Positions 21,238-38,541 of a stretch of 64,000 bases of DNA are shown here, piece after piece. The notes under the pieces were generated by a model. That model had not been told where the DNA came from, ran no database searches, and saw only the letters and a program-made list of their open reading frames with translations. How positions within the stretch are numbered: position 1 is the stretch's first letter; the number at the start of each line of letters is the position of its first letter. This DNA is from Rubrivivax gelatinosus (lineage in GTDB: Bacteria; Pseudomonadota; Gammaproteobacteria; Burkholderiales; Burkholderiaceae_C): contig NZ_NRRU01000006.1 of NCBI RefSeq assembly GCF_016583785.1, positions 1-64,000 of the forward strand, given 5' to 3'. Position numbers and translations under genes: made by a program.

Positions 21238-22278
21238 TTACTTGAAGGCGACCGGCTTGCCGGCGCCGTCCTTCAGCTCGGCCGACCACTGCTTGCGGAT
21301 CAGGTCCTTGACGGCGCCCGGCAGCGGCACGTAGTCCAGTTCCTCGGCCATCTTGTCGCCGCTGGTGTAGGCCCACTCGAAGAACTTCAGCGCCGCCGAG
21401 CCGCTGACCGGCTTGTCCTGCGCCTTGTGCATCAGGATGAAGGTGGCGCCGGTGATCGGCCAGCTGTCCTTGCCGGGCTGTTCGGTCAGAACCTGGTAGA
21501 AGCTCTTGGCCCATTCGGCGCCGGCGGCGGCGGCCTTGAAGGCGCTGTCGTCCGGGGCGACGAAGCTGCCGGCCTGGTTCTTCAGCAGCACATAGGACAT
21601 CTTGTTCTGCTTGGCGTAGGCGTACTCGACGTAGCCGATCGAGTTCGGCAGGCGCTGCACGAAGGCCGAAACGCCTTCGTTGCCCTTGCCGCCGGCGCCG
21701 GTCGGCCAGTTCACGGCCGTGCCTTCGCCGACCTTGGCCTTCCACTCGGCGTTCACCTTGGACAGGTAGTTGGTGAACAGGAAGCTGGTGCCCGAGCCGT
21801 CGGCGCGGCGCACCGGGGCGATCTTGGCGTCAGGCAGCGCGACGCCGGGGTTCAGCGCGGCGATCGCCGGGTCGTTCCACTTCTGGACCTTGCCCAGGTA
21901 GATGTCACCCAGGACCTGGCCGGTGAGCTTCAACTGGCCCGGCTTGATGCCCGGAACGTTGACCACCGGCACGACGCCGCCGATCACGGTCGGGAACTGG
22001 ATCAGGCCGTCCTTGGCCAGTTCGGCGTCCGACAGCGGCGCGTCGCTGGCGCCGAAGTCGACCGTCTTGCCGCGGATCTGGCGCAGGCCGGCGCCGGAGC
22101 CGACCGACTGGTAGTTGATGCGCACGCCGCTGGCCTTGTTGTAGGCATCGGCCCACTTGGCGTAGACGGGGGCGGGGAAGGAGGCGCCGGCGCCGGTCAC
22201 GTCCTGCGCCCAGGCGAAGCTGGTGCCGAGCGCCATCGTGGCGGCCAGCGCGATACCGCGGGTAAGGTTCAGAGTCAT
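21238..22278 (-). CDS. pstS: Periplasmic phosphate-binding protein PstS
   Basis: A 346-residue binding protein. The signal peptide ([18 protein letters not shown]) ends in SFAWAQ. The mature protein begins [17 protein letters not shown], the PstS hallmark, and has the phosphate-binding segments GSGAGLRQI and [15 protein letters not shown]. The ATG at 22278 is preferred over the GTG at 22287 because AAGG lies 8 bases upstream of it. It is the first gene of the operon and is driven by a Pho-box promoter (22330-22361). Confidence 0.98.
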   Translation of the reverse strand: MTLNLTRGIALAATMALGTSFAWAQDVTGAGASFPAPVYAKWADAYNKASGVRINYQSVGSGAGLRQIRGKTVDFGASDAPLSDAELAKDGLIQFPTVIGGVVPVVNVPGIKPGQLKLTGQVLGDIYLGKVQKWNDPAIAALNPGVALPDAKIAPVRRADGSGTSFLFTNYLSKVNAEWKAKVGEGTAVNWPTGAGGKGNEGVSAFVQRLPNSIGYVEYAYAKQNKMSYVLLKNQAGSFVAPDDSAFKAAAAGAEWAKSFYQVLTEQPGKDSWPITGATFILMHKAQDKPVSGSAALKFFEWAYTSGDKMAEELDYVPLPGAVKDLIRKQWSAELKDGAGKPVAFK

Positions 22279-22329
22279 CGAATGCACCTTGGGGTGGATG
22301 AGGAGAAGAGTCCTTCTGCTTCAAACAGG

Positions 22330-22361
22330 ACTCTAGGAAGCAACCGTGACGGTGATGTGAC
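22330..22361 (-). promoter_or_regulatory. Pho box and -10 element for pstS
   Basis: Read on the minus strand, two direct repeats TGTCACA and CGTCACG are spaced 11 bases start to start (GTCAC at 22361 and 22350). TAGAGT follows 15 bases after the second GTCAC (22335-22330). This matches the PhoB box layout of 7-bp CTGTCAT-like repeats with 4-bp spacers replacing the -35. Confidence 0.82.
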
Positions 22362-22394
22362 ACCCCCAGGGTCCGCTGTCACGAAGTTGAAGTC

Positions 22395-22437
22395 GTCACA
22401 ACGCCGTCACCGGACCGTCACGAAGCCTGCCTAGCCT
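22395..22437 (+). promoter_or_regulatory. Triple Pho box and -10 element for the FAS1 lipoprotein gene
   Basis: GTCAC recurs at 22395, 22406 and 22417, exactly 11 bases apart. TAGCCT (22432-22437) starts 15 bases after the last repeat, the same geometry as the opposing pstS promoter. A further GTCAC at 22378 is out of phase. Confidence 0.8.
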
Positions 22438-22474
22438 TGCGCCCGACGATTTCCCTTCAGACCGGAGACCTTTG

Positions 22475-22966
22475 ATGACCCGTTACACCCGCCCTCTTCT
22501 CGGCGCCCTGGCCGTCACCGCCGCGGCCTGGCTCGCCGGCTGCGCCACCACCCCGGCACCGACGACGATCGCCGACACGGCCGCGCGCACGCCGCAGCTG
22601 TCGACGCTGAACCGCCTCATCCAGGAAGCCGGGATGGCCGATACGCTGCGTGCCGCCGGCCCCTACACCGTGTTCGCGCCCAGCGACGAGGCCTTCAAGG
22701 CGGTGCCGGCCAAGACCATGGCCGAGCTGTCGACGAACAAGGAACTGCTGAAGTCGGTTCTCGGCTACCACGTGCTGCCCGCCAAGCTGGCGCTGGCCGA
22801 CGTCAAGGACGGCCAGGCGACGACGCTGCAGGGCGCCAAGGTGGCGGTGGCGCACGCCGGTGACTTCGTCACCGTCGACGAAGCGCTGGTGCAGACCGGC
22901 GACGTGCAGGCGACCAATGGCGTCGTGCACGTGATCGACCGCGTGCTGATGCCGCCGAAGAAATAA
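22475..22966 (+). CDS. FAS1 (fasciclin) domain lipoprotein, predicted PhoB-controlled
   Basis: A 163-residue protein with a lipoprotein signal ending LAGC. A single FAS1 domain follows (IADTAARTPQLSTLNRLIQ, YTVFAPSDEAFKAVP, LKSVLGYHVLP, ATNGVVHVIDRVLMP). FAS1 domains mediate adhesion or bind small ligands, and the specific role is unknown. GGAGA precedes the ATG at 22475. It is divergent from pstS and carries its own Pho boxes, so it is probably induced by phosphate starvation. Confidence 0.9.
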   Translation: MTRYTRPLLGALAVTAAAWLAGCATTPAPTTIADTAARTPQLSTLNRLIQEAGMADTLRAAGPYTVFAPSDEAFKAVPAKTMAELSTNKELLKSVLGYHVLPAKLALADVKDGQATTLQGAKVAVAHAGDFVTVDEALVQTGDVQATNGVVHVIDRVLMPPKK

Positions 22967-22993
22967 ACCGGCGCGCCGCCCGCGGGCGGCATG

Positions 22994-23039
22994 AAAACGA
23001 CACGAGCCGCGGGGGCGTTCGCCCACGCGGCTCGTGTCG
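22994..23039 (-). terminator. Terminator of glmM (long hairpin between convergent genes)
   Basis: Arms CGACACGAGCCGCG (22998-23011) and its exact complement (23026-23039) enclose an inner GGGC/GCCC stem. On the minus strand the hairpin is followed by TTTT, fitting termination of glmM. It may also stop the convergent FAS1 transcript. Confidence 0.82.
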
Positions 23040-23063
23040 CTGGTCAAACCGGGACCAGCAGCC

Positions 23064-24398
<1,335 letters not shown>

Positions 24399-24461
24399 GA
24401 CTGGATTGTCGCGGCTGCCGGCGCTGCGCTCGGCCCCCGCATCGATGGATTTTGTGGCGCC

Positions 24462-25310
24462 TCAGACGCGGCGCAGCGCCGCCACGGCCGACCAGAGCTT
24501 GAGCGCGTCGACGGTGGCCGCGACGTCGTGCACTCGCACGATCGCCGCGCCGCGTTCGACCGCCATCAGCGCCGCGGCGACGCTGGCCGCCGTGCGTTCG
24601 GCCACCGGCCGGCCGGTCACGGTGCCCAGCGTGGACTTGCGCGACCAGCCCAGCAGCAGCGGCAGGCCGTCGGCCAGCAGTTCACGCTGGCGCGCCATCA
24701 GTTCCAGGTTGTGCTCGGGCGTTTTCGCGAAGCCGATGCCGGGGTCCAGCGTGATGCGTTCGCGCGCGACGCCGGCGGCCTCGAGCACGGCGACCCGCTC
24801 GCGCAGGAAGCCGGCGACCTCGGCAACGACGTCGTCATAAACCGCCTCGGCCTGCATCGTGCCGGGCTCGCCGCGCATGTGCATCAGGCAGACGCCGGCG
24901 CTGGGGTGCTCCGCGACCGCCTCGACCGCACCCGGTCGGCGCAGCGCGCGCACGTCGTTGACGATGTCGGCGCCGGCCTCAAGCGCAGCACGCATCAGCT
25001 CGGGCCGGCTGGTGTCCACCGACACCGGCACGCCCAGCGTCACCGCGTGCCGCACCAGCGGCAGCACGCGCTCGAGTTCTTCGTCGAGCCCGGGCGCGCG
25101 CGAGCCCGGCCGCGTGGATTCGCCGCCGATGTCCAGGATGTCCGCACCCTCCTGCAGCAACTGCTCGCAGCGCGCACGCGCTGCGTCCAGGTCGACATAG
25201 CGCCCGCCGTCGGAGAACGAGTCAGGCGTGACGTTGACGATGGCCATCACGCGCGGGCGCGACAGCTCGATGCGAAAACGTGCGGTCTGCCAGATCGGGG
25301 TGTGAGCCAT
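24462..25310 (-). CDS. folP: Dihydropteroate synthase
   Basis: A 282-residue TIM-barrel enzyme joining p-aminobenzoate to 6-hydroxymethyl-7,8-dihydropterin diphosphate in folate synthesis. Family motifs are VNVTPDSFSDGG near residue 26, DIGGESTRPG around 60-70, and LDPGIGFAKTPEHN. It lies between ftsH and glmM, the common order. Confidence 0.97.
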   Translation of the reverse strand: MAHTPIWQTARFRIELSRPRVMAIVNVTPDSFSDGGRYVDLDAARARCEQLLQEGADILDIGGESTRPGSRAPGLDEELERVLPLVRHAVTLGVPVSVDTSRPELMRAALEAGADIVNDVRALRRPGAVEAVAEHPSAGVCLMHMRGEPGTMQAEAVYDDVVAEVAGFLRERVAVLEAAGVARERITLDPGIGFAKTPEHNLELMARQRELLADGLPLLLGWSRKSTLGTVTGRPVAERTAASVAAALMAVERGAAIVRVHDVAATVDALKLWSAVAALRRV

Positions 25311-25331
25311 CGTCGTGATCGAGAGGCGGAA

Positions 25332-25358
25332 AACAAAACGCGGGGCATAAGCCCCGCG
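25332..25358 (-). terminator. Terminator after ftsH
   Basis: The stem CGCGGGGC/GCCCCGCG (25339-25358) with a 4-base loop is followed, on the minus strand, by TTTTGTTTTCC. It begins about 20 bases after the ftsH stop and should limit read-through into folP. Confidence 0.88.
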
Positions 25359-25377
25359 TGTGATGGTAGACGGCCGC

Positions 25378-27285
<1,908 letters not shown>

Positions 27286-27424
27286 CGCGGCTCCTTTTCC
27301 TGTTCAACGGCGCGGCGGGCAACAACGCGGGCCCGCCGAATTCCACGGTAGATGGGGATCATTCTATTCGACACAAGAGAGCCGGCCGGGGGGCGGAAAC
27401 GCCATTGAGACGGGTCTATTGCGT

Positions 27425-28102
27425 TCATTTTCCGTCGTTGCCGACGTCCTTGCCGGATTTGGGGCCGATGCCGAGCAAAAAGGTCTCGGCCGACTTGTCG
27501 CGCGAAGCCTTGGGCTTGACCGGCTTGACGATACGAAAACTCTCCTTGAAGAGCTTGACCAGCTGGCTGTAGCCGCTGCCGTGGAAGGCCTTGCACACCA
27601 GCGCGCCTTCGGGGCGCAGATGCTGGAGCGAGAACTCGACCGCGAGTTCCACCAGATGCGCCACGCGGGCGGCGTCCGACACCGGGATGCCCGACAGGTT
27701 GGGCGCCATGTCGGACACGACCAGGTCCACCGGCCTGCCGTCCAGCGCCTGCACCAGGCGCGCGGCGACCTCGTCCTCGCGGAAGTCGCCCTGCAGGAAG
27801 GTGACGCCTTCGATCGACTCGAAGTCCAGCAGGTCGAGCGCGATGATCGTGCCGTGCAGTTCACCGGCCGCGGCGCCCTCGGGGGCGAAGCGGCGGCGCA
27901 GGTATTGGCTCCAGGCGCCGGGGGCAGCCCCGAGGTCGACGACCACCTGGCCGGGCTTGATCAGCCCGAAGCTCTCGTCGATCTCCTTGAGCTTGTAGGC
28001 AGCGCGCGAACGGTAGCCTTCGCGCTGCGCGGCCTTGACGTAGGGATCGTTGAGGTGGTCGTGCAGCCACGCCCGGTTGACACGTTTGTTCTTCGGTTTC
28101 AT
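27425..28102 (-). CDS. rlmE: 23S rRNA 2'-O-methyltransferase (Um2552)
   Basis: A 225-residue RrmJ/FtsJ family enzyme. The start is the ATG at 28102 ([19 protein letters not shown]). SAM motif [14 protein letters not shown], catalytic [10 protein letters not shown] and VCKAFHGSG supply the K-D-K-E tetrad with K38-type N-terminal lysine (AAYKLKEID). The rlmE-ftsH order is classical. It is divergent from yhbY. Its -10-like TATTAT (28113-28118) lies 10 bases upstream of the ATG. Confidence 0.96.
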   Translation of the reverse strand: MKPKNKRVNRAWLHDHLNDPYVKAAQREGYRSRAAYKLKEIDESFGLIKPGQVVVDLGAAPGAWSQYLRRRFAPEGAAAGELHGTIIALDLLDFESIEGVTFLQGDFREDEVAARLVQALDGRPVDLVVSDMAPNLSGIPVSDAARVAHLVELAVEFSLQHLRPEGALVCKAFHGSGYSQLVKLFKESFRIVKPVKPKASRDKSAETFLLGIGPKSGKDVGNDGK

Positions 28103-28123
28103 TCGTCGGTCGATAATACGGCG

Positions 28124-28597
28124 ATGCCCGCCATTCAACTCACGCCCGCCGAGCGCAAGCAACACCGCGCCGACGCCCACCACCTCGACCCGGTCGTCCA
28201 GATCGGTGCCGACGGGCTCACGCCCGCGGTGGTCAAGGAAGCCGACGCTGCGCTGAAGGCGCACGGGCTCATCAAGATCCGCGTCTTCTCGGACGACCGG
28301 GCCGCACGCGAAGCGCTGCTGGTCACGCTCGCCGAGCAGCTCGACGCCGCGCCGATCCAGCACATCGGCAAGCTGCTCGTGCTCTGGCGCCCGATCCCGC
28401 CCAAGGAGAAGGCCGAACGCGAGGACCGCAAGTCCGGTCCGCGTGTGGTCAAGCTCGTCAAATTCTCCAAGAGCGGCAACCACCGCGCGACGGTCACCAA
28501 GGTCAAGGTCTTCGGCAACCAGCGCGTCACCGCCGGCGGCCAGATCAAGCGCGTGAAGCCGCGCGCGACCAGCGTCAAGAAGAAGGTCGCCGAGTAA
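28124..28597 (+). CDS. yhbY: CRS1-YhbY domain RNA-binding protein
   Basis: A 157-residue protein. The CRS1-YhbY (CRM) domain spans residues 1-97 ([27 protein letters not shown]) and is followed by a basic, Lys/Arg-rich tail of about 60 residues that is longer than in E. coli YhbY. It probably acts in 50S ribosome assembly. The ATG at 28124 is 6 bases after GATAAT (28112-28117), suggesting a leaderless transcript. Confidence 0.93.
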   Translation: MPAIQLTPAERKQHRADAHHLDPVVQIGADGLTPAVVKEADAALKAHGLIKIRVFSDDRAAREALLVTLAEQLDAAPIQHIGKLLVLWRPIPPKEKAEREDRKSGPRVVKLVKFSKSGNHRATVTKVKVFGNQRVTAGGQIKRVKPRATSVKKKVAE

Positions 28598-28643
28598 GGC
28601 CTGGCCTGCGGCGCCCGGCGGTGCCGCAGGTCAGCGTGCGACT

Positions 28644-29078
28644 TCAGGCCCGTGGGCCGAAGCTCGCGCGCCAGGCCAGCGTCAGCACCAGCGCGCACTT
28701 GAGCGCGTAAATCGTCGTACTGATGCCGTGCAGCGCGCCGAAACTCAGCGGCCCCTGCCCCAGGCGCGCCGCCGGCATCAGCGGCTGGATCACGAAGTAG
28801 CCGAGCACGGTGCAGAACACGGCACCGAGCGCGAGTCCGAAACCCCAGGAAAACTGCGAGCCGCCGCCGTAACGCGCGGCCGCTCGCTCCAGCAGCAGCA
28901 TCACCACGCCGAGCGCGAGGCTGGTATAGGCCTCCTGCGCCAGCATGCGCGCGGCCAGCCGGCCGGCGTCGGCCTGCGGCAGCAGCGCGAAGCCCGCCGG
29001 TGTGGCCAGCAGCGCGACGCACAGCAGCCACCCGGCCCACAGGCCGGGCAGGAAGCGGCGCCAGCGCTCGACCGCCAT
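28644..29078 (-). CDS. DUF4149-type membrane protein
   Basis: A 144-residue protein with four predicted transmembrane segments (LPGLWAGWLLCVALLATP, ALGVVMLLLERAAA, GFGLALGAVFCTVLGYFVI, LHGISTTIYALKCALVLTL). The pattern, with a central acidic/aromatic motif, fits the DUF4149 family, whose function is unknown. The start ATG at 29078 lies 2 bases after the greA stop, so it is the distal gene of carA-carB-greA. Confidence 0.78.
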   Translation of the reverse strand: MAVERWRRFLPGLWAGWLLCVALLATPAGFALLPQADAGRLAARMLAQEAYTSLALGVVMLLLERAAARYGGGSQFSWGFGLALGAVFCTVLGYFVIQPLMPAARLGQGPLSFGALHGISTTIYALKCALVLTLAWRASFGPRA

Positions 29079-29080
29079 CG

Positions 29081-29557
29081 TCAGAGGTACTTCACCTCGA
29101 CGATCTCCCAATGCTTGACGCCGCCCGGCGCCTGCACTTCGGCAACGTCGCCGGCCTGCTTGCCGATCAGCGCGCGCGCGATCGGGCTGCTGATCGAGAT
29201 CCGGCCCTGCTTCAGATCGGCTTCGTCGTCGCCGACGATCTGGTAGGTCACTTCGGCGCCGCTGTCCTCGTCGGCCAGGTCCACGGTCGCGCCGAAGACC
29301 ACCTTGCCGCCGGCGTCCAGCGTCGCCGGGTCGATGATCTGCGCGGCCGAGAGCTTGGCCTCGAGTTCCATGATCCGGCCCTCGATGAAGCCCTGCTTGT
29401 CCTTGGCCGCGTCGTACTCGGCGTTTTCGGACAGGTCGCCTTGCGCGCGAGCCTCGGAGATCGCCTGGATCACCGCGTGGCGCTCGACGGTCTTCAGGCG
29501 TTGCAGTTCTTCCTTCAGCTTTTCGGCGCCGCGCCGGGTCAGGGGGATGGTGGCCAT
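29081..29557 (-). CDS. greA: Transcription elongation factor GreA
   Basis: A 158-residue factor. It has an N-terminal coiled coil with the tip acidic residues in [16 protein letters not shown], then the FKBP-like C-terminal domain ending in [17 protein letters not shown] and YL. It rescues backtracked RNA polymerase by stimulating transcript cleavage. The ATG at 29557 gives the standard length. The upstream extension to 29581 is not supported. Confidence 0.97.
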   Translation of the reverse strand: MATIPLTRRGAEKLKEELQRLKTVERHAVIQAISEARAQGDLSENAEYDAAKDKQGFIEGRIMELEAKLSAAQIIDPATLDAGGKVVFGATVDLADEDSGAEVTYQIVGDDEADLKQGRISISSPIARALIGKQAGDVAEVQAPGGVKHWEIVEVKYL

Positions 29558-29588
29558 CGTGAGCGTCTTGTGTGCGGACAAAGTGAAG

Positions 29589-29622
29589 CCGCCGCAGGGG
29601 CCCCATCGGGCACCTGCGGCGG
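29589..29622 (-). terminator. Hairpin between carB and greA
   Basis: CCGCCGCAGG (29589-29598) pairs with CCTGCGGCGG (29613-29622) around a 14-base loop. There is no T-tract, so it may attenuate or stabilise the carB transcript more than end it. Confidence 0.45.
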
Positions 29623-29641
29623 ATCAGCGAAGGCTAGGAGT

Positions 29642-32887
<3,246 letters not shown>

Positions 32888-32890
32888 GGG

Positions 32891-34045
<1,155 letters not shown>

Positions 34046-34076
34046 GAGAAAAGCTCCGGGATTCGCGCGCCCAGCG

Positions 34077-34164
34077 CCACCCGGCAACGGGTGGGTCCGA
34101 GGGGAAACCTACGACGGAGTTTCGCTTGGGGCTGCGGTGATGGCGGGTAAACCGATCAATTATA
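34077..34164 (-). promoter_or_regulatory. carAB promoter -10 element and leader hairpin
   Basis: On the minus strand a perfect TATAAT (34164-34159) lies about 114 bases upstream of the carA TTG start, though the -35 region is poor. The predicted leader contains a 7-bp hairpin, CCACCCG/CGGGTGG (34077-34094), about 30 bases before the start. The remainder of the 306-base carA/BI-1 gap (34165-34290) shows nothing I recognise. Confidence 0.5.
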
Positions 34165-34295
34165 GCGGCACTCGCCCCTGCTCCCGGCCTGGCCGGACCG
34201 CCGGGCTCGCCGCAGCCCGTGGCAGCCGCCCGCGAGAGGGTTCGCGGCGAGCCGCTCCCCGCGCGCCGAGGGGCTTTGCGACCCGGCACGGAACC

Positions 34296-34301
34296 TACAA
34301 T
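34296..34301 (+). promoter_or_regulatory. -10 element for the BI-1 family gene
   Basis: TACAAT about 50 bases upstream of the ATG at 34352. No convincing -35 is visible. Confidence 0.45.
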
Positions 34302-34351
34302 GCGCCATCGGCTCAAATGGAGTCGTTACACCTGTTCCACACGGAGGTCGA

Positions 34352-35047
34352 ATGAATCGCAACTCGCCTACCTACGGCGTTCTCGCAGGCGGCGGTGCTG
34401 TTTCAGCGCAGCGCAACCGCGTTCTGCGCAATACCTATGCGCTGCTCGCGCTGTCCCTGGTGCCGACCGTGCTCGGCGCCTGGATCGGCGTGGCCACCGG
34501 CATCACCACCAGCCTCGGCATGGGGATGAGCGCGATGGTGTTCCTGGGCGGCGCGTTCGCCTTCATGTTCGCGATCGAGAAGACGAAGGACTCGGCCGCC
34601 GGCGTCGGCGTGCTGCTGGGCTTCACGTTCTTCATGGGCCTGATGCTGTCGCGCATGCTGGCGGCGGTGCTGGGCTTCTCCAACGGCGCGTCGCTGATCA
34701 TGACCGCCTTCGGCGGCACGGCCGCGGTCTTCTTCTCGATGGCGACGCTGGCGACGGTGGTCAAGCGCGACCTGTCGAACCTGTCGAAGTTCCTGTTCAT
34801 CGGCGCGATCCTGCTGCTGGTGGCCGGGGTCATCAACATCTTCGTGCAGTCGAGCGCGCTGATGCTGACGCTGTCGGTGGCCGCGATCGGCATCTTCTCG
34901 GCCTTCATGCTGGTCGACGTCAAGCGTGTCATCGACGGTGGCGAGACCAACTACATCAGCGCCACGCTGGCGATCTACCTGGACATCTACAACGTGTTCC
35001 AGAGCCTGCTGATGCTGCTGGGCGTGTTCGGCGGCGAGCGCGACTGA
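34352..35047 (+). CDS. Bax inhibitor-1/YccA family membrane protein
   Basis: A 231-residue protein with seven predicted transmembrane segments and the UPF0005/BI-1 pattern (RNTYALLALSLVPTVLGAW, GFTFFMGLMLSR, LDIYNVFQSLLMLLG). YccA of E. coli modulates FtsH, and others in the family act as pH-gated Ca2+ channels. The function here is unproven. CGGAGGTCGA precedes the ATG. A terminator follows. Confidence 0.92.
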   Translation: MNRNSPTYGVLAGGGAVSAQRNRVLRNTYALLALSLVPTVLGAWIGVATGITTSLGMGMSAMVFLGGAFAFMFAIEKTKDSAAGVGVLLGFTFFMGLMLSRMLAAVLGFSNGASLIMTAFGGTAAVFFSMATLATVVKRDLSNLSKFLFIGAILLLVAGVINIFVQSSALMLTLSVAAIGIFSAFMLVDVKRVIDGGETNYISATLAIYLDIYNVFQSLLMLLGVFGGERD

Positions 35048-35084
35048 ACACCGGCCGCCCCGACGGCGGCCGACAGAAGCGAAA

Positions 35085-35109
35085 ACGGGGCCCTCGGGCC
35101 CCGTTTTTC
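35085..35109 (+). terminator. Rho-independent terminator of the BI-1 family gene
   Basis: ACGGGGCC, loop CTCG, GGCCCCGT, then TTTT, 38 bases after the stop and close to the convergent rlmD end. Confidence 0.92.
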
Positions 35110-35125
35110 ATGGTCACGCGCCGGC

Positions 35126-36553
35126 TCAGGCGCTCTCGTCCGTGACGATGGCCTCGCTGGCGACGATCTCCGGTGCCGGCTCGCTGGCCGGACGCGGCAG
35201 CAGCGCCGCCTCGCTGCGTTCGAAGACCGCGACGCTCTCGACGTGCGCGGTGTGCGGAAACATGTTGACCACACCCGCCGCGGTGCAGCGGTAGCCCGCC
35301 AGGTGCACGATCAAGCCGGCGTCGCGCGCCAGCGTCGACGGGTTGCAGCTGACGTAGACGATGCGCCGCGGCGGCGTCCAGCCTTCGCGCCCGCGCAGCT
35401 CCGCCAGCGCCTTGGCGAGCGCGAACGCGCCTTCACGCGGCGGGTCGACGAGCCAGGCGTCGGCGGCGCCGCTCGTTGCCAGCTCGTCGGGCGTCATCTC
35501 GAACAGGTTGCGCGCGGCGAAGCTGGTGCGCGCCGTCAGTCCGTTGGCGGCGGCGTTCTCGCGTGCACGCTGTACCAGCGTCTCGCTGCCTTCGATGCCG
35601 TGCACCGCGCCCGCACGCCGCGCCAGCGGCAGCGTGAAGTTGCCCAGGCCGCAGAACCAGTCGACGATGCGCTCGTGCGGCTGGGGGTCCAGCATGCGCA
35701 CCGCGCGGTCGACGAGCACGCGGTTGATCTGCGGATTCACCTGGGTGAAGTCGGTGGGCTTGAACGGCATCGTGACGCCGTACTCGGGCAACGAATACGC
35801 GAGCTGCGGGCCGCCTTCGTCGAGCCGGTGCACCGTGTCCGGCCCCTTGGGCTGCAGCCACCACTGAACCTCGTGTTCGACGCCGAAGGCGCGCAGCTTC
35901 GCAGCGTCGCCGGCCGACAGCGGCTCCAGGTGGCGCAGCACCAGCGCCACGACCTCGTCGCCGGCGGCCAGTTCGATCTGCGGCAGGCGGTCACGCTGCT
36001 CCATCGCGCCGATCAGCGCGCGCAGCGCCGGCAGCATCGCGCTGACGCGCGCCGGCAGCACCGGGCATTCGCCCATGTCGGCGACGTAGCGCGACTTGCG
36101 CTCGTGGAAACCGACCAGCACCGTGCCTTTCTTCGGCACGTAGCGCACCGACAGCCGCGCGCGCCAGCGGTAGCCCCAGGCCGGCCCGTGGACGGGCCGC
36201 AGCAGCCGCTCGGGTTTGACCTTGCCGAGGTGCCAGAGGTTGTCCTCCAGCACGCGCTGCTTGACCGCGACCTGCGCCGCCGGATGCAGGTGCTGCATCT
36301 TGCAGCCGCCGCAGGCGCCGGCATGCAGCCCGAAGTGCGGGCAGCCCGGGCGCACGCGCTGCGAGCTCTCGCGCGCCAGCGCCGACATCGGCCCCTGCTC
36401 CCACTGGTTCTTGCGCCGCGAGACCTGCACCTGCACCGTCTCGCCGGGCAAGGCGCCCTCGATGAACACCACCTTGCCGTCGGCGCGATGCGCGACGCCC
36501 TGGGCCTCGAGGTCGAGCGACTCGACCTGCAGCCATTCCATACCTGAACTCAT
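35126..36553 (-). CDS. rlmD: 23S rRNA (uracil-1939-C5)-methyltransferase
   Basis: A 475-residue enzyme. A TRAM domain (residues 1-65) precedes the iron-sulphur cysteines (CPHFG, CGGC) and the RNA-binding central domain. The SAM fold has [21 protein letters not shown] and the catalytic cysteine region [12 protein letters not shown]. The C-terminal tail past residue 445 is variable. The ATG at 36553 is 6 bases after GATAAT (36560-36565) with no Shine-Dalgarno sequence, a likely leaderless start. Confidence 0.95.
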   Translation of the reverse strand: MSSGMEWLQVESLDLEAQGVAHRADGKVVFIEGALPGETVQVQVSRRKNQWEQGPMSALARESSQRVRPGCPHFGLHAGACGGCKMQHLHPAAQVAVKQRVLEDNLWHLGKVKPERLLRPVHGPAWGYRWRARLSVRYVPKKGTVLVGFHERKSRYVADMGECPVLPARVSAMLPALRALIGAMEQRDRLPQIELAAGDEVVALVLRHLEPLSAGDAAKLRAFGVEHEVQWWLQPKGPDTVHRLDEGGPQLAYSLPEYGVTMPFKPTDFTQVNPQINRVLVDRAVRMLDPQPHERIVDWFCGLGNFTLPLARRAGAVHGIEGSETLVQRARENAAANGLTARTSFAARNLFEMTPDELATSGAADAWLVDPPREGAFALAKALAELRGREGWTPPRRIVYVSCNPSTLARDAGLIVHLAGYRCTAAGVVNMFPHTAHVESVAVFERSEAALLPRPASEPAPEIVASEAIVTDESA

Positions 36554-36598
36554 CCGCGGATTATCCCGGGCCGCGGCGTGCCGCGGCAGCGGCCGTGC

Positions 36599-37570
36599 TC
36601 AGAACAGCGCGTCGCGGTCCACGCCCTGGCGCACCATGCGGCGCTTGAGCTTGAGCAGCGCCTCCTGCTGGATCTGGCGGATGCGCTCGCGCGTGAGGCC
36701 CACACGCACCGCGAGCTCCTCCAGCGTCTCGGGCTCGCGGTCGTGCAGGCCGAAGCGGCCGGCCAGCACCTCGCGCTCGCGCTCGTTCAACTCGGCCAGG
36801 CCGTTCTCCAGCAGCAGCGCAGCCTCGCGGCTGAGCGTCAGGCCGAGCGGGTCGACCGCCTGCTCGTCGGCCACGGTGTCGACCATGGCCTCGCCGCCCT
36901 CGCGCTCGATCGGCATGTCCAGCGAGGTCGGCTGCTCGGCGAGCTTCAGCAGTTCGGCGACCTCGTCGACCGGACGGCCGAGCGCGGAGGCGACCTCGTC
37001 GACGGAGACCGGACGTTCGGTGTCGCCGTGGCGCGCCGACTCCAGCGCCCGCCGCGCCTTGAGCACCTGGTTGAGCTCGCGCACGACGTGCACCGGCAGC
37101 CGGATCAGCCGCGCCTGATGCATGATCGCGCGCTCGATGCTCTGGCGTATCCACCACGAGGCGTAGGTCGAGAAGCGAAAACCCCGCTCGGGCTCGAACT
37201 TGCCCGTCGCGTGCATCAGCCCGAGGTTGCCTTCCTCGATCAGGTCGATCATCGGCATGCCGCGACCGACGTAGTGTTTGGCGATGCTGACGACCAGGCG
37301 CAGGTTGCGCTCGATCATCATCTGCCGCGCCGGGAAGTCGCCGGCGCGCGCGCGCAGCGCGGTCGCATGCTCTTCCTCGGCGCTCATCAGCGGCGCCCGG
37401 CGGATGTCGCGCAGATAACTCTGCAGCGTGTTGCCGTGGTCGGCGTCGCCTTCGGCCGGCAACGGGGCGGCGGCGCTCTCGGGCGGGGCGCCGGCAGCCG
37501 GCCCCTCGCCCGCGTCGAACGTGTCGGGGCCTTCGGCGGGGCCGTCGTGCGCTTCGCGCCGCGTGACCAT
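36599..37570 (-). CDS. rpoS: RNA polymerase sigma factor RpoS
   Basis: A 323-residue group 2 sigma factor, stationary-phase/general stress. Region 1.2 has [21 protein letters not shown]-like sequence, region 2 has [13 protein letters not shown] and [17 protein letters not shown], and region 4 ends in [20 protein letters not shown] Gly/Ala/Pro-rich N-terminal stretch of about 50 residues precedes region 1.2. It lies 20 bases downstream of nlpD, as in many proteobacteria, so promoters within nlpD may drive it. Confidence 0.97.
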   Translation of the reverse strand: MVTRREAHDGPAEGPDTFDAGEGPAAGAPPESAAAPLPAEGDADHGNTLQSYLRDIRRAPLMSAEEEHATALRARAGDFPARQMMIERNLRLVVSIAKHYVGRGMPMIDLIEEGNLGLMHATGKFEPERGFRFSTYASWWIRQSIERAIMHQARLIRLPVHVVRELNQVLKARRALESARHGDTERPVSVDEVASALGRPVDEVAELLKLAEQPTSLDMPIEREGGEAMVDTVADEQAVDPLGLTLSREAALLLENGLAELNEREREVLAGRFGLHDREPETLEELAVRVGLTRERIRQIQQEALLKLKRRMVRQGVDRDALF

Positions 37571-37590
37571 CCGCCCGGCCCTCCTGGCCG

Positions 37591-38541
37591 CTACCGCGGC
37601 GGCAGCAGTTTCGCCGGATCGACCGGCTTGCCCTGACGCCGGATCTCGAAGTGCAGCTGCACCCGGTCGGCGTCGCTCGCCCCCATCTCGGCGATCTTCT
37701 GGCCACGCCGCACGACCTGGTCCTCCTTGACCAGCAGCGCCTGGTTGTGCGCGTAGGCCGAGAGGTAGGTGGCGTTGTGCTTGACGATGATGAGGTTGCC
37801 GTAGCCGCGCAGGCCCGAGCCGGCGTAGACCACGCGGCCGTCAGCGGCGGCGTAGACCGGATCACCGGCCTTGCCGACGATGGCCAGGCCCTTGCTGCGC
37901 ACGTCGTCGAAACCGGCTGCGACCGAGCCGGCGGCCGGCCAGGTCCAGTTCAGGTCGTCGTCGCCGTCACGCGCGGCGGAAGACGTCGACGACGGTGCCG
38001 TCGGCGTCGGCGTCGGCGCCGCGCTCGCCGGCGCGGTGGCGGATGCGGCCGGGGCGGCAGCCGCCGACGGCGCACTCGAGGCGCCGGAAGCCGAGCCGTT
38101 GGCCGCACGCGTCTCGCCACGGCTGGCCGGCAGCACCGGACGCACGACGACACCGTTGGTGTCGGCTGCCGGGGGTTGCACACGCACCACCTGGCCGACT
38201 TCGATGCGGTCGGGGTTCTCGAGGTTGTTCCAGCGCGCGATGTCGCGCCAGTTCTGGCCGTTCTCCAGGCCGATGCGGATCAGTGTGTCGCCGGGCTTGA
38301 CCGCGTAATACCCCGGTTTGCCCAGGTTCTCCTGGCCCGGCGGGGGCTTGGGCGCCACCTCCGGCGCCGCGGTGGCGGTGGGGCCGGCCTGGCGGCTGCC
38401 ACGGTCCTCGACCGGCGCGCGGTGCGAGGGGTTGGCGCAGCCGGCCAGCACGGCGGCTGCCAGTGCCAGAGGCAGGAAAGCGGACGCGGGGCGGGCCCCG
38501 GTCACGCGGCGGTTCAGCTCGATCGTTGCGTCGTATGTCAT
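37591..38541 (-). CDS. nlpD: NlpD-type LysM/LytM lipoprotein (degenerate M23)
   Basis: A 316-residue lipoprotein. The lipobox LAGC lies near residue 35, a LysM domain at about 78-122 ([29 protein letters not shown]), an Ala/Pro/Ser linker, then a LytM domain from about 205 ([31 protein letters not shown]). The metal ligands are degraded: the HxxxD position reads SKGLA and HLHFE reads QLHFE. It should therefore be an amidase activator, not a hydrolase, as for E. coli NlpD. It overlaps pcm by 4 bases. Confidence 0.92.
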   Translation of the reverse strand: MTYDATIELNRRVTGARPASAFLPLALAAAVLAGCANPSHRAPVEDRGSRQAGPTATAAPEVAPKPPPGQENLGKPGYYAVKPGDTLIRIGLENGQNWRDIARWNNLENPDRIEVGQVVRVQPPAADTNGVVVRPVLPASRGETRAANGSASGASSAPSAAAAPAASATAPASAAPTPTPTAPSSTSSAARDGDDDLNWTWPAAGSVAAGFDDVRSKGLAIVGKAGDPVYAAADGRVVYAGSGLRGYGNLIIVKHNATYLSAYAHNQALLVKEDQVVRRGQKIAEMGASDADRVQLHFEIRRQGKPVDPAKLLPPR

